From Crossaster papposus (taxonomy: Eukaryota > Echinodermata > Asteroidea > Velatida > Solasteridae), in NCBI GenBank assembly GCA_037893245.1, contig JBAIAA010000261.1, positions 2,046,001-2,110,000 of the forward strand: 64,000 nt of DNA, read 5' to 3'. Position 1 is the stretch's first letter; each line of letters starts with the position of its first letter. A model generated the notes under the pieces. It ran no database searches. It was not told the DNA's origin and worked only from the letters and a program-made list of their open reading frames with translations. A program made the position numbers and the translations under genes. Below, piece by piece: positions 35,201 to 42,678 of the stretch.

Positions 35201-38200
35201 GGGTTGCATGAACCGCCCAGGAACACTGCAAAGTAAACAGTGCATAGAGAAATATAAACAATTTAATTTTAGCTGTTACAACAACAAGCAAGTACAAGAC
35301 TATTCCTTTTTGCGGTGGTGCGGCCTTGATTGGGGGATTTCCTTTTTTTAATTTTTGGAGAGAGATTTTTCTCTCGCTCGGGGTGCTGGGTAGGTAACCT
35401 CAAGAATAATATTTTTTTTAATATTTTATAAAAAGCTATTTCGTGATTGTGTTTCTCAAGTCTCAACACAGCCTACACACACTATTTGTAAGTTTAGAAA
35501 TGCCAATATTAGAGTATTAGAGTATTATATACCTGTACATATCTCACTATGTTAAACAAATGTCTCAGAGCCGCGCGGATAATCCTCAAATGTGCCTTCC
35601 TCATCCCTTCAGAGGATATGTTTGCGTCTTAATTGGGCTCCTTTTTCCAAAAAGAGTTAGGTCAAAAAAGGCTATTCTTGTCTTCAAAAGTCTCAACAAA
35701 ATGACTTTTTTTCACACCACTTACAGTTATTCGCGAAACAAGGCAATCAACCCAAAAAAGAATGCTACGCCACAAGTTTCGCTACGAGTGGTGCAAATAT
35801 TTGGAATAATCTGCCCGAAAAATTGCTAACATTAGACTCATTAAGCACATTTAAATCGGAGCTTCGACATGTCATCCGTTAGATATTATGCCAATTGCGC
35901 TGATCTACGGAGTTATAACTTGGTTGCCACTATAATGTGGACCCGGATGGGAATTTACCCTTTTTTCCTTTTTTTTCCCCAAAATGTTTTTTTTGTGCGG
36001 GTTTTCGCCTATTTCGTAAATCAGAACTAGTACCAATGTTTTGGATTCAAGTAAATATCGTTGTACGTCTGTAAATATTATGTTTTCAACTTTCTGTAAA
36101 TGTTGTATTTATATGTACTGTTATTTTATTTAATGATGAATGCAGGGACCAAATGAAAACCAGTTTTAAACTGTTTGGGCACATTGTGGGTAAAGAAATG
36201 GAATAAATAAAATTTCTAAGTTGTGTATTTTGAACTTCAAGGAAGTAATCAATATGCAAACATGTCATATCTCCAGAGCGAGAGGGACTATTGAGCTCTA
36301 TTGTATAGCAAAAAAACACTTTCCAACCATGTACATATATAAAACTACATTTTCCTTTTTGGCAACATAATACTTTTTTTTGTGGTCATAATTATAACAC
36401 CTGATCCACTGATTCTGTGACTTGATTGGCCGAGAGCGTGCCACACGGCATTCGCTATTTTTGCTAAAATCCGATGCACAACCAAAAGTACGGCCATACC
36501 TGTAAAAACCAATTACCCATAGCAACCAAATTATATGCAAAGCACTGGTATTGTGTGCAAATCCATTTGGGTGTGCACTTTGCATGTATTGTTTCTATTC
36601 CACTTACGCTACAGAGCTGGGTTCAAACATTTTGCTAGTGCTTATAACACATCAACCTATCGATTTTGTGTAGTTATTGGCCCAGAGCGAGTCATATGTA
36701 CAGCATTTTATATCTTCCTATACAGGGTGTCCACATAAAAAGTATACCCATTTTCAAATTAATATTATTGCAAAACTACTGAATGTTTCTGAAAAATACA
36801 AATGTCTGTTGAAAGGATAGAATGCCCTCTGTCCAATGGGGTAAGGTTCATTATGTCATTGCCATGAATGACTGAACAAACAAAACATTTATAAAAGGTA
36901 CTCAAATCAGCACTGTGACAAGTTGTTTTTACTTGTGTGACAAAGCTCAGGCAGGTGTTTGTACGGACAAATTATTTCAAGGTTTAAACACATTGAAAAA
37001 GCAATGACTGGGTCGATGAATCATTTTTTCTGATCCCTTTCTTTTTGTGGTACACTTAACCTGACAAATTTAGGGTGATGTACCCTCCACATGGCCACTA
37101 TTCCTGTTAATGCATAAGGCGGGCAGTGAGAGACATGAGATGAAGATGCCAGCTATGCAGGATGGGAAAAACGCACAACTCTACTCACATATGGTCCGGC
37201 CAGAAATCGAACTCGGGCCACATTGGTGAGAGGCAAGCGCTTTACACACAAGTCACCCACACAGTCATGTATAGACCGGCAATCGTGGACGGGGCATTGT
37301 CCGACCGTCTTCCCTCTTTTGTTTATACTCGTTTTCGGATGATCGCCATAGGATTTGTACACGAGAAAAGATCGTTGACGTTGTGTCAATCGTGGACCCA
37401 TTGTTTGACTCCCAATTCTTTTGTCCGACGACCACGATTGCCGGTCAATACAAACGCATGCCAATTTGTCACAGTGCCGATTTCAATACCTTTCATAAAT
37501 GTCTTGTTTGTTAAGTCATTCATGGCAATGACATAATGAACCTTATACCATTGGTCAGAGGGCATTCTACCCTTTCAACAGACATAAATTTGTATTTTTC
37601 AGAAACATTCAGTAGTTTTGCAATAATATGAATTTGAAAATGGGTATACTTGTTATGTGGACACCCCGTAAAGAACTTTACCCATGACACCAAAGTACTA
37701 TATCATTAGCAACCAAAGTACTAATAATAATAATAATAATAAATAACATTTATATAGCGCCTAATACAAGTGTTTCTAAGCGCTAAGATTTCCCCGGTCA
37801 TTGGGCCCATGAAACATTCCAAGTACCATCTCAGCTCCCTAGGGCGTATACAGCCCGATGCTGCCATTTCGGCGCAAAGCAGCTAAATCAACCACAATAA
37901 CCATCTCTACCCTCACAGGTACCCATTTACTCCTGGGTGGAGAGAAGCAATGAGTGACAAAGTGCCTTGCCCAAGGGCACATGCACTGTAGTCCCAGGCC
38001 GGACTCGAACCCACAACCTGTAGCTTTACCTACAGATTACAAATTCAATGCTCCAGACCACGGCACTCCACCAATGGCACGTTATTTGTGTGCAGATGCA
38101 TGCTGGTGTGCGCGTTGAGCATATTGTGTATTGTTCTGAAGTGCCAGTGCTAGAGCTGGGTTCAAAGTTTTCTGAGGGGGTGGCTCAAAAAATACAACTA

Positions 38201-41200
38201 ATACATTTCCACAAATCTGTGGGCAAAGTGTAATAAAACAAATACTGACTGCTTTATCTGGTGGTGTGGTAAAGCTAGCCTCCCTTGGGAGCGAAGCTAG
38301 TTTTACCACACCACTTGAACTTGAAGCAGTAAATATTTGTATACTGCAAATAACTAAAATTCAAGAGGCATTGTCGGCAATGCAATCTAGACCCCCAACA
38401 GTCTCCCTAAAACTTGCCTTTTAAAACATTGGTGCACTGAACCCATGCACTGCACAGTTGGTGAAAAGAGTTTACCTGTTCACATATTGTACCTTTGAAT
38501 TTTGGTATGGTGGAGGACGATCTGGGCCGCTGAGTTGTGCCGTGATGAAATCGTGGATCAGCTGCATTTGGAATCTCACAGGAATGATTTAAGGCACTGC
38601 GGAATAACGGGATAATTTGTGCATTTCTGACCTACGACAGATAGGTGATGGGATTATACCTTTAATGATACACTTCAGGAAATTGGCACATAGTCAGTAT
38701 GTCATGAGAAACAATTGGCTATAGCTATAGGGCAATCGTAATAAAAACAGGCAATGGCAGCCATTTAAAAAAAATTACTTGATATTTCCTCGAAGGACAA
38801 ATCTGCAATGGCCTAATAGCCAAATATTTTTCTTGTGACATACTCTGACTATATGAAATTTCATGCTTGTATCATTAAAGATGGACTACAACAAAAACTC
38901 ACACATTAAATTTATTATGGGTAGTACGTCACACACGAAGTATGAATTATTCATGAGTTAAAGGCTTTTGCTGAAACTGAGTTTTTCTGGGTCGTAGAAC
39001 GCCGATCAATTTTGTTGTTTTTTTGCATGAAGGAACAAGTTTTATTGAATACTAATGATATATTAGTAATCATTATACATTTCTCGAACAAAAACAGCAA
39101 CACAGCCTTTATCATTATTCCGTTGTAGTCCATCTTTAAAGGCCTAGTTCCCCCAAGTACCAATATTTCCTCTATATCATGCCTATCTGCTCCACTACTG
39201 AATACGTATTGTGGTGCACCTCAACCACCTTGTGTGAGGGTCTCAGAAATCTAGCATACTGGTAGTCTTGTTCCAAAACATGTTTCACCCATGCAGTCAG
39301 TCCCAATACATTGTACATACTGCACCAATGCAGTAAGTGATAAGCCCAGTTTCGCACGATAATCACACGACTGAAAAATTGACGCATGATCATCTTATAA
39401 ACAGTTTCTAGTCTTCACTGAAGCCCCGGCGACTAGTAACTAAAATACACTGACTTGCGGTTGCTGAACTCACTTTTATCAGTGAGACAATATACAATGT
39501 AGGATTCTTTCATCTTTTAAGATCAAATATGGCACAGATCAGTATTGAACAAAAATGATCAACTGTGTTTAGTTGTTTTTAATACATGAAATGCTAATAA
39601 TAACATCAACAAAATATTAATTAGACTTTTTTTGGATGGCAGTACGTGTACAAGTACACGCTGGTGCTACATGTGTATACAAGTACGTGTACATGTACTT
39701 GTAGTACAGTGTATAGCAAGATAATTGTAGTGGCCAGGTTACGAAATATGACCCCTCCACCGCCAAATTTTATAAATGCCTACAGACACATGGTGCATAG
39801 TACACGTCACATGTTTATGTATAGTGCACAAAAATCTAGAAGAAAAAGTACTAGATGAATGTGAAGAATATTACTGAAAATACATCTTTAACCAGTTCGC
39901 GCCAGAGTACGATACACGCAAAACGAATGACGCATACGTCACAAGCAAGGCTGGAAATGTCTGTCAGAAGCAAGCAAGGCCGGAAATGCGTTGGTTTGCT
40001 TCCCGGAACCATTGACCTGAATCCACCTTGGATCGAGTTTCGTTAAAAATAATTCAGCGCCTTGGCTCGGTGATGTTAAAATAATCCCAGCGCGAACTGG
40101 TTAATAACAGTCAAGTACCAGTACCTGGATTTCTTGTAATGTTCCTCTAGGTCCGAGGCAAAGACGCAAAACTCCCCAAAAGTAATAAAATCGTCCGTAA
40201 CTCTCTCTGAGCACTTACTCCCACATTTCAGCATGGAATAAACTGTCACGTAAAGAAAAATAGAGAACAAAAGAAAATTATGCCAGTGAAGGGAGTGGCA
40301 GGTTCTCACCAGGTAAAAGTGTTACAGGTTGTAGCACAACTAGTGCTAGGCGAGTAGTGATTTTTCCAACTCGAGTACTCGTGAATAAACTACTCGCGAG
40401 TAGTTGTCGCAATTTTCACAAGAGGGGATAATGACAGTCACATGTGTTTTCATTCAAAAGCATAACGGTAATTTCTCAGCGAGCTTGGCAGCAATTTAGT
40501 TTCCTTTACGAATGTGTTTTTATTCCTCCATGGTAGAATTGAAAATCAATAAAGATTGTTATCATATCGTAAAACCATCGTAATTGTCATTATAAGTTAA
40601 TAATCCCACCTCCGCCTGTACTTGTCATCAATATGCTCCCTAACAATCACTACTTGCGAGTAATTATTGCTACTCGGGCTGGCACAAGTACTTGAATAGT
40701 TGAAAAAACTCTGAGTAGTTTAACGAGTAGTAAAAACTAATCACGAATAATGACATAACCGAGTTACTCGCCCAGCACTAAGCATAACCATAGTTAGGAA
40801 AAGTTTGGTTAATGATCCAAATGTTGGCCCACTGTGTTCTATTGGATGGCAGTAATCCAGCAGCCAGGATTGAAGTGGATACTCCTTATTTTAAGGGGAT
40901 TGTTGAGGCCTTGTGAATGGAGAATCTGTTTACAATCTGTATGGGTTAGTCAGAGGCAACATACAGTAACAGGTGTTGAACCAGATAATCCGGATCCATT
41001 GTGGCACTTACCAGTTATAAAGAATGAGTTAGCTCAGAGTGTAGAAGAGGAAATGGCTTTTCCTGTTTAGCCTTCTGGCTACGAGTCTGTACCAGTACAA
41101 ACTCATAGCCAGAAGAAATCTTGCCGAGTCAGGTTCTGTACACATTACAGGAAGTGTGAATAAAACTAGATTTGTGAAGGATAGAGAACATGTAATTCAA

Positions 41201-42678
41201 GTCTCTTAAAGTAGAAAACGGACGATTATTTAGAAAGCTAGAAGTTCCCAAGCTTTTCAGAGACATGGTACCGGCACTTAAGTTAATGCATGATTCAACT
41301 ATGGCAGGACACTTGTGACCGAATTCTAGCAAAATTTACTTTCCAGGCAAACAAGGTGATGTCAGGAGGTACTGTGCGTTATGTGACATAATATATGTCA
41401 GCGTATAGTCCCGAAGAATAAAGTAGGAAAGGTATCCTTAGACAAGATGCCTTTTATTGATACTCTTTTTCGCAGGGTAGCAGTACATGTAGATATCTTA
41501 GACCCCATCCATTCGGTTACAGATAAGGGAAATCGCTATATTTTAAAAATAGTCGATTATGCGACCAGATACCCCGAAGCTGTAGCATTTTCTAGACTTG
41601 AAATCAAGTCGTTAGACACTGTTGTCTTAGTCCGTGCATGGAAATGAACCATCTCTGAGTAACCACATATGTCGTTCAACCTTCTGCGACCCGACAGGTT
41701 CAGTGTTGTTGTCGAGAACCTTTTATGTCCAAGACCGAGACCGAGGCTTTCGAGACCGAGACCAGCACTTCCAAGACCGAGACCACAACTTCCGAGACCG
41801 AGACCAAAAAAGAATAAAAATGTATGGTGTTTAAAGGTAGGATACACCATTAGTAATTGCTTGAATTATCATGGATGGGTGGATTTGGGGGGTTGTAATT
41901 TATAGTAAATATCGTTTAACTGACCAGTCCGAAGTTTTACAATCATGGATGCTGAGAAAAGCAAGAAAAACTGCGTTCTTTTTCAACCGGTGTCAGGCAG
42001 TGGTTCTTATGTTGTTCTTCTTCTTTTTCGCGATCGACGTCCGGCGATAGTGGATTTGTTTAATAAAATTCAATTTTTTTGAACAAGTACAGGATATCTA
42101 GCGCAATCCTTTGCTGGATGTCTACAATCATTATTTACTTTCAAATAAGTAAGATATTTCGTAATATTTCGGTAGGAAATTTGTTCGATATCTGCAAATG
42201 GTGTATCCTACCTTTAAGTCATTACCATATCTAAATACCAAAACCAGTCTATGGCTGACATATAGTGTAACAGGTTGACTTCATAAAAACATTGATAATA
42301 ATTCACACAACTTGACCTCATTATTGTCATATCATATTGACATAGCCTCGTTTGTTCTAAATAAAGATTAGATTTTTGTAGTGCAACATAATTTGTGTGG
42401 TGCGAGATATTTTGCTGTGGTCTCAACGGGTCTTGACTCGAGACTCTCGAGGGTAAAACCCGAGACCGGGGCATCCTTGACCCCAAGACGAGACCAGCCC
42501 TCTGAGACTTTGCTTGGACGAGACCTCTAAAAAAGTCTTGAGAATTGAACAATTAAAATTTAACCTACTTTGCGATCTGGTTGGTAATATCTGGAGGTGA
42601 TTTAGGGCCTGCTGTAGATTCTGTCTTTCAAGCTTATTGTTTCCACGGTCATACTCCTCGAACACTTCCAGATATCGC
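20080..42678 (-). CDS. Two-module EF-hand / nucleoside 2-deoxyribosyltransferase-like protein, 13 exons, 5' end not found
   Basis: Thirteen minus-strand exons join with GT/AG borders and consistent phases into 522 residues and a TGA stop. Domain order: degenerate EF-hand pair 1 (about 1-75), linker with RPRSSSTIPKF, transferase-like domain 1, linker, EF-hand pair 2 (QIREVFDEFDRDGRSRISL), transferase-like domain 2. Each transferase domain starts with FLGGxC...TTWRxDIxIP, continues with Y(Y/F)NP(Q/K)V..W, then LLFVI(D/S)..(S/T)R.(V/I)AS(L/M)(V/I)E, and ends with a helix plus VP(V/I)-like strand. This is the nucleoside 2-deoxyribosyltransferase-like fold (Nuc_deoxyri_tr2 type), which cleaves or transfers at N-glycosidic bonds; the E after AS(L/M)(V/I) is the likely nucleophile. 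No signal peptide or membrane segment is visible in the part seen. The substrate is unknown. An exon ending in phase 2 must precede 42,678. Identification is by motif reading only. Confidence 0.8.
20997..21163. mobile_element. Palindromic MITE, AGGGAATAACAG ends
   Basis: AGGGAATAACAGTGCGAGGA at the left is matched by TCCTCGCACTGTTATTCCCT at the right. TTAA precedes the left end. A solo right end of the same family followed by TTAA lies near 46,200-46,220, again suggesting a TTAA target. Confidence 0.8.
22440..22665 (+). repeat. tRNA-derived SINE family 2, copy 2
   Basis: The head has GGGTTCGAACCC, an intact B box. The body has CTCTCTTCACCCAGGAGTA and GGTACCTGCGAGG shared with the other copies; it ends in ATATAGCGC. 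Confidence 0.75.
23066..23149 (-). CDS. Exon: transferase domain 2, GQGRKVVL strand
   Basis: It encodes VAHYVGQGRKVVLCIQYMKH followed by GVCVYGEK. Acceptor GATCGTTCAG, donor GTAAGC. Both ends are in phase 0. Confidence 0.82.
23587..23646. repeat. C-rich low-complexity tract (CCCTCCACC repeats)
   Basis: CCCCCTCCCTCCA units end in a C run, inside the intron just 43 bases before an exon of the transferase-like gene. Confidence 0.9.
23689..23833 (-). CDS. Exon: centre of transferase domain 2
   Basis: It encodes RHSLTYFNPKVTDWS, then LYLLFVISDTSRGIASMIE. The final E matches the likely nucleophile of domain 1. Acceptor TTCTCTTCAG, donor GTAGTT. Confidence 0.85.
23950..24131. mobile_element. TTAA-flanked MITE, CCAGTTCGCGCCGG family
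   Basis: TTAA at 23,946-23,949 and 24,132-24,135 encloses CCAATTCGCGCCGGATGACG at the left and CCGGCGCGAACTGG at the right. It is close to the copy at 28,188-28,421. Confidence 0.88.
25598..25685 (-). CDS. Exon: start of transferase domain 2
   Basis: It encodes MDVFLGGTCLDTTWREDIVI. The acceptor CCTAGAG was chosen because it alone keeps phase with the previous exon. Donor GTAAGA. Confidence 0.82.
26426..26627 (-). CDS. Exon: second EF-hand of module 2 and linker
   Basis: It encodes AFLAIRAVTGKDLAFPAYDQ, then TDLDFNEFCCLVTEYKHYEP and a Ser/Gly/Pro linker. LDFNEF is the second-EF signature, but the loop in front of it lacks the calcium ligands. Acceptor GATTTTAG, donor GTAAGT. Confidence 0.8.
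26719..27205. mobile_element. TTAA-flanked element, AGGTAGGATACACC family, diverged copy
   Basis: TTAA (26,715-26,718 and 27,206-27,209) encloses AGGTAGCATAATACACCATT and, at the right, CAAATGGTGTGTATA...TACCT. The ends match the copies at 41,835 and 49,371 with added bases. Confidence 0.6.
27745..27817 (+). repeat. tRNA-like sequence (pseudogene or SINE head)
   Basis: A box TAGCTCAGTTGGTAGAG and B box GGTTCGAGCCC are good, but the 5' GGATACA has no partner at the 3' end and the anticodon stem has a mismatch. Not accepted as a functional tRNA. Confidence 0.55.
27848..27911 (-). CDS. Exon: first EF-hand of module 2
   Basis: It encodes QIREVFDEFDRDGRSRISLS. The loop DRDGRSRISLSN keeps D at positions 1 and 3 but has R at 5 and N at 12. 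The entry phase equals that of the corresponding module 1 exon. Acceptor TTTTCAG, donor GTAAGT. Confidence 0.8.
28188..28421. mobile_element. TTAA-flanked MITE, CCAGTTCGCGCCGG family
   Basis: TTAA at 28,184-28,187 and 28,422-28,425. The ends CCAGTTCGCGCCGG and CCGGCGCGAACTGG are perfect inverses. The interior shares CATAAACACGCCAAGTTCAA with the 23,950 copy and has one extra segment. Confidence 0.92.
28505..29121. mobile_element. Inverted-repeat element with CAGGGTGTC ends, copy 1
   Basis: CAGGGTGTCTC at the left and GAGACACCCTG at the right, flanked by TATA on both sides. The arms extend about 190 bp inward, so most of the element could fold back on itself. Confidence 0.88.
29150..30082. 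mobile_element. Inverted-repeat element with CCGTAATTTCCTGCGG ends
   Basis: The perfect 20-bp ends CCGTAATTTCCTGCGGTAAA and its inverse are flanked by TA. Inside is a second palindrome (about 29,665-29,808, GTAGTCTTGTTTGCAAGACG and inverse), probably a nested insertion. No coding sequence. Confidence 0.85.
30429..30620. mobile_element. 192-bp MITE with CGTTTGTTTATGGTGTAAAT ends, copy 1
   Basis: Perfect 20-bp inverted ends. CATGTA lies on both sides but inside a CATGTA-rich stretch, so it may not be a true target duplication. The second copy, at 43,272-43,463, is in the opposite orientation and has the same length. Confidence 0.88.
30692..30975 (+). repeat. tRNA-derived SINE family 2, copy 3
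   Basis: The head reads GGTCCGGTGGTTACTGTG and then GGGTTGAACCC. The core is CCCTTCTCCACCCAGAAATA and TTGGTACCCTG. It ends in ATTATTATTATA. Confidence 0.75.
31176..31379 (-). CDS. Exon: end of transferase domain 1 and inter-module linker
   Basis: It encodes ELKDLKHSHAFLCDMVERQW, which aligns with the final helix of domain 2, then CPIFEDVKIALHCAARVL and a linker DGAQPVKHPTLKVGDKL. Acceptor TTGAACAG, donor GTCAGT. Confidence 0.8.
31694..32066. mobile_element. MITE-like element with GGCCTGTNACAC ends
   Basis: GGCCTGTTACAC at the left and GTGTGACAGGCC at the right. No clear target duplication; the interior is rich in CGTTGTACTGCCG-type words. Non-coding. Confidence 0.6.
33099..33171 (-). CDS. 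Exon: transferase domain 1, GGRPVVLVMKG strand
   Basis: It encodes GGRPVVLVMKGLPTEVDNER. The same place in domain 2 reads VGQGRKVVLCIQY. Acceptor TTTCTAG, donor GTAAGA. Confidence 0.8.
34707..34839 (-). CDS. Exon: centre of transferase domain 1
   Basis: It encodes QVEEWTHDLIAIE, then ELLLFVIDSSTRSVASLVEA. The E of SLVEA is the likely catalytic nucleophile by analogy with the family. Acceptor AAGCAG, donor GTAATT. Confidence 0.85.
35134..35225 (-). CDS. Exon: start of transferase domain 1
   Basis: It encodes FLGGSCNPTTWRKDIAIP followed by a segment ending LSYYNP. The FLGG loop is the presumed nucleotide-binding start of the fold. Acceptor TTTGCAG, donor GTCAGT. Confidence 0.85.
35560..35885 (+). 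pseudogene. LINE remnant, C-terminal end of the reverse-transcriptase ORF
   Basis: In shifting frames it reads RAARIILKCAFLIPSEDM, then SKRVRSKKAILVFKSLN and SGANIWNNLPEKLLTLDS, the typical end of CR1/L2/Jockey-type ORF2 proteins (AARxIL...LPFxxR...F..L....WNxLP). At least two frameshifts break it. It lies inside an intron on the opposite strand to the gene. Confidence 0.7.
36723..37668. mobile_element. Inverted-repeat element with CAGGGTGTC ends, copy 2, with nested insert
   Basis: The arms match copy 1 (28,505-29,121). The left end CAGGGTGTCC and right end GGACACCCCG are flanked by TATA and TAAA. The centre carries a tRNA-like minus-strand segment near 37,200-37,250 (GAGTTCGATTTC B box) and a second palindrome bounded by ACCGGCAATCGTGG and its inverse (about 37,272-37,446). 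Confidence 0.8.
37723..38066 (-). repeat. tRNA-derived SINE family 2, copy 4
   Basis: On the minus strand it reads GGGTTCGAGTCCGGCC, then GCTTCTCTCCACCCAGGAG and GGTACCTGTGAGG, ending in ATATAAATG and an ATT run. This is the best preserved copy. Confidence 0.8.
38493..38596 (-). CDS. Exon: linker leading into transferase domain 1
   Basis: The acceptor TTATTCCGCAG was chosen over a weaker AG 22 bases further in, because only it keeps phase with the previous exon (AG|T). It encodes a Ser/Pro/Arg-rich linker ending STIPKFK, and the next exon continues VFLGG. Confidence 0.7.
38879..39135. mobile_element. 257-bp deletion derivative of the THAP-coding TTAA transposon
   Basis: TTAA flanks at 38,875-38,878 and 39,136-39,139. 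The ends AGATGGACTACAAC and its inverse are identical to those of the 1,247-bp element at 57,021-58,267. About 40 bases of one end and about 210 of the other match that element in inverted orientation, and the coding middle is absent. Confidence 0.93.
39892..40100. mobile_element. TTAA-flanked MITE, CCAGTTCGCGCC family
   Basis: TTAA at 39,888-39,891 and 40,101-40,104. The left end is CCAGTTCGCGCCAG and the right end CAGCGCGAACTGG. It is placed 24 bases from a splice donor. Confidence 0.88.
40125..40242 (-). CDS. Exon: second EF-hand of module 1
   Basis: The acceptor is preceded by a pyrimidine run ending ACGTGACAG; the donor is GTACTG. It encodes IYSMLKCG and then DDFITFGEFCVFASDLEEHY, close to the troponin-C/calmodulin pattern FITFxEF. 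The TTAA MITE at 39,892-40,100 ends only 24 bases from this donor site. Confidence 0.75.
40841..41640 (+). pseudogene. Gypsy/Ty3 retrotransposon remnant: protease end joined to integrase
   Basis: The left part (to about 41,070) reads RIEVDTPYFKGIVEAL and PDNPDPLWH, like the end of a Gypsy protease domain. From about 41,195 come VPKLFRDMVPALKLMHDST, then GDVRRYCALCD, CQRIVPKNKVGKVSL and NRYILKIVDYATRYPEAVAF, the zinc-binding region and the start of the rve core. Several frameshifts and stops are present. Reverse transcriptase and RNase H are missing, so about 2 kb was deleted internally. No LTRs seen. Confidence 0.7.
41722..41812. repeat. GAGACC tandem repeat
   Basis: CCGAGACCGAGACC-type units recur about 10 times. 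Related GAGACC/GGTCTC words reappear at 42,418-42,540 beyond the neighbouring MITE. Confidence 0.8.
41835..42213. mobile_element. TTAA-flanked MITE, AGGTAGGATACACC family, copy 1
   Basis: TTAA at 41,831-41,834 and 42,214-42,217. The ends AGGTAGGATACACCATT and AATGGTGTATCCTACCT are perfect inverses. Internal words such as CTGAGAAAAGCAAGAAAAA are shared with the 49,371 copy. Confidence 0.92.
42569..42678 (-). CDS. Exon n: first EF-hand helix-loop-helix of module 1
   Basis: Preceded on the minus strand by TTTTTTTTCAG and followed by GTAGGT. It encodes RYLEVFEEYDRGNNKLERQN and a following helix. The loop DRGNNKLERQNL lacks the acidic residues at positions 3 and 12, so calcium binding is doubtful. 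Confidence 0.75.
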
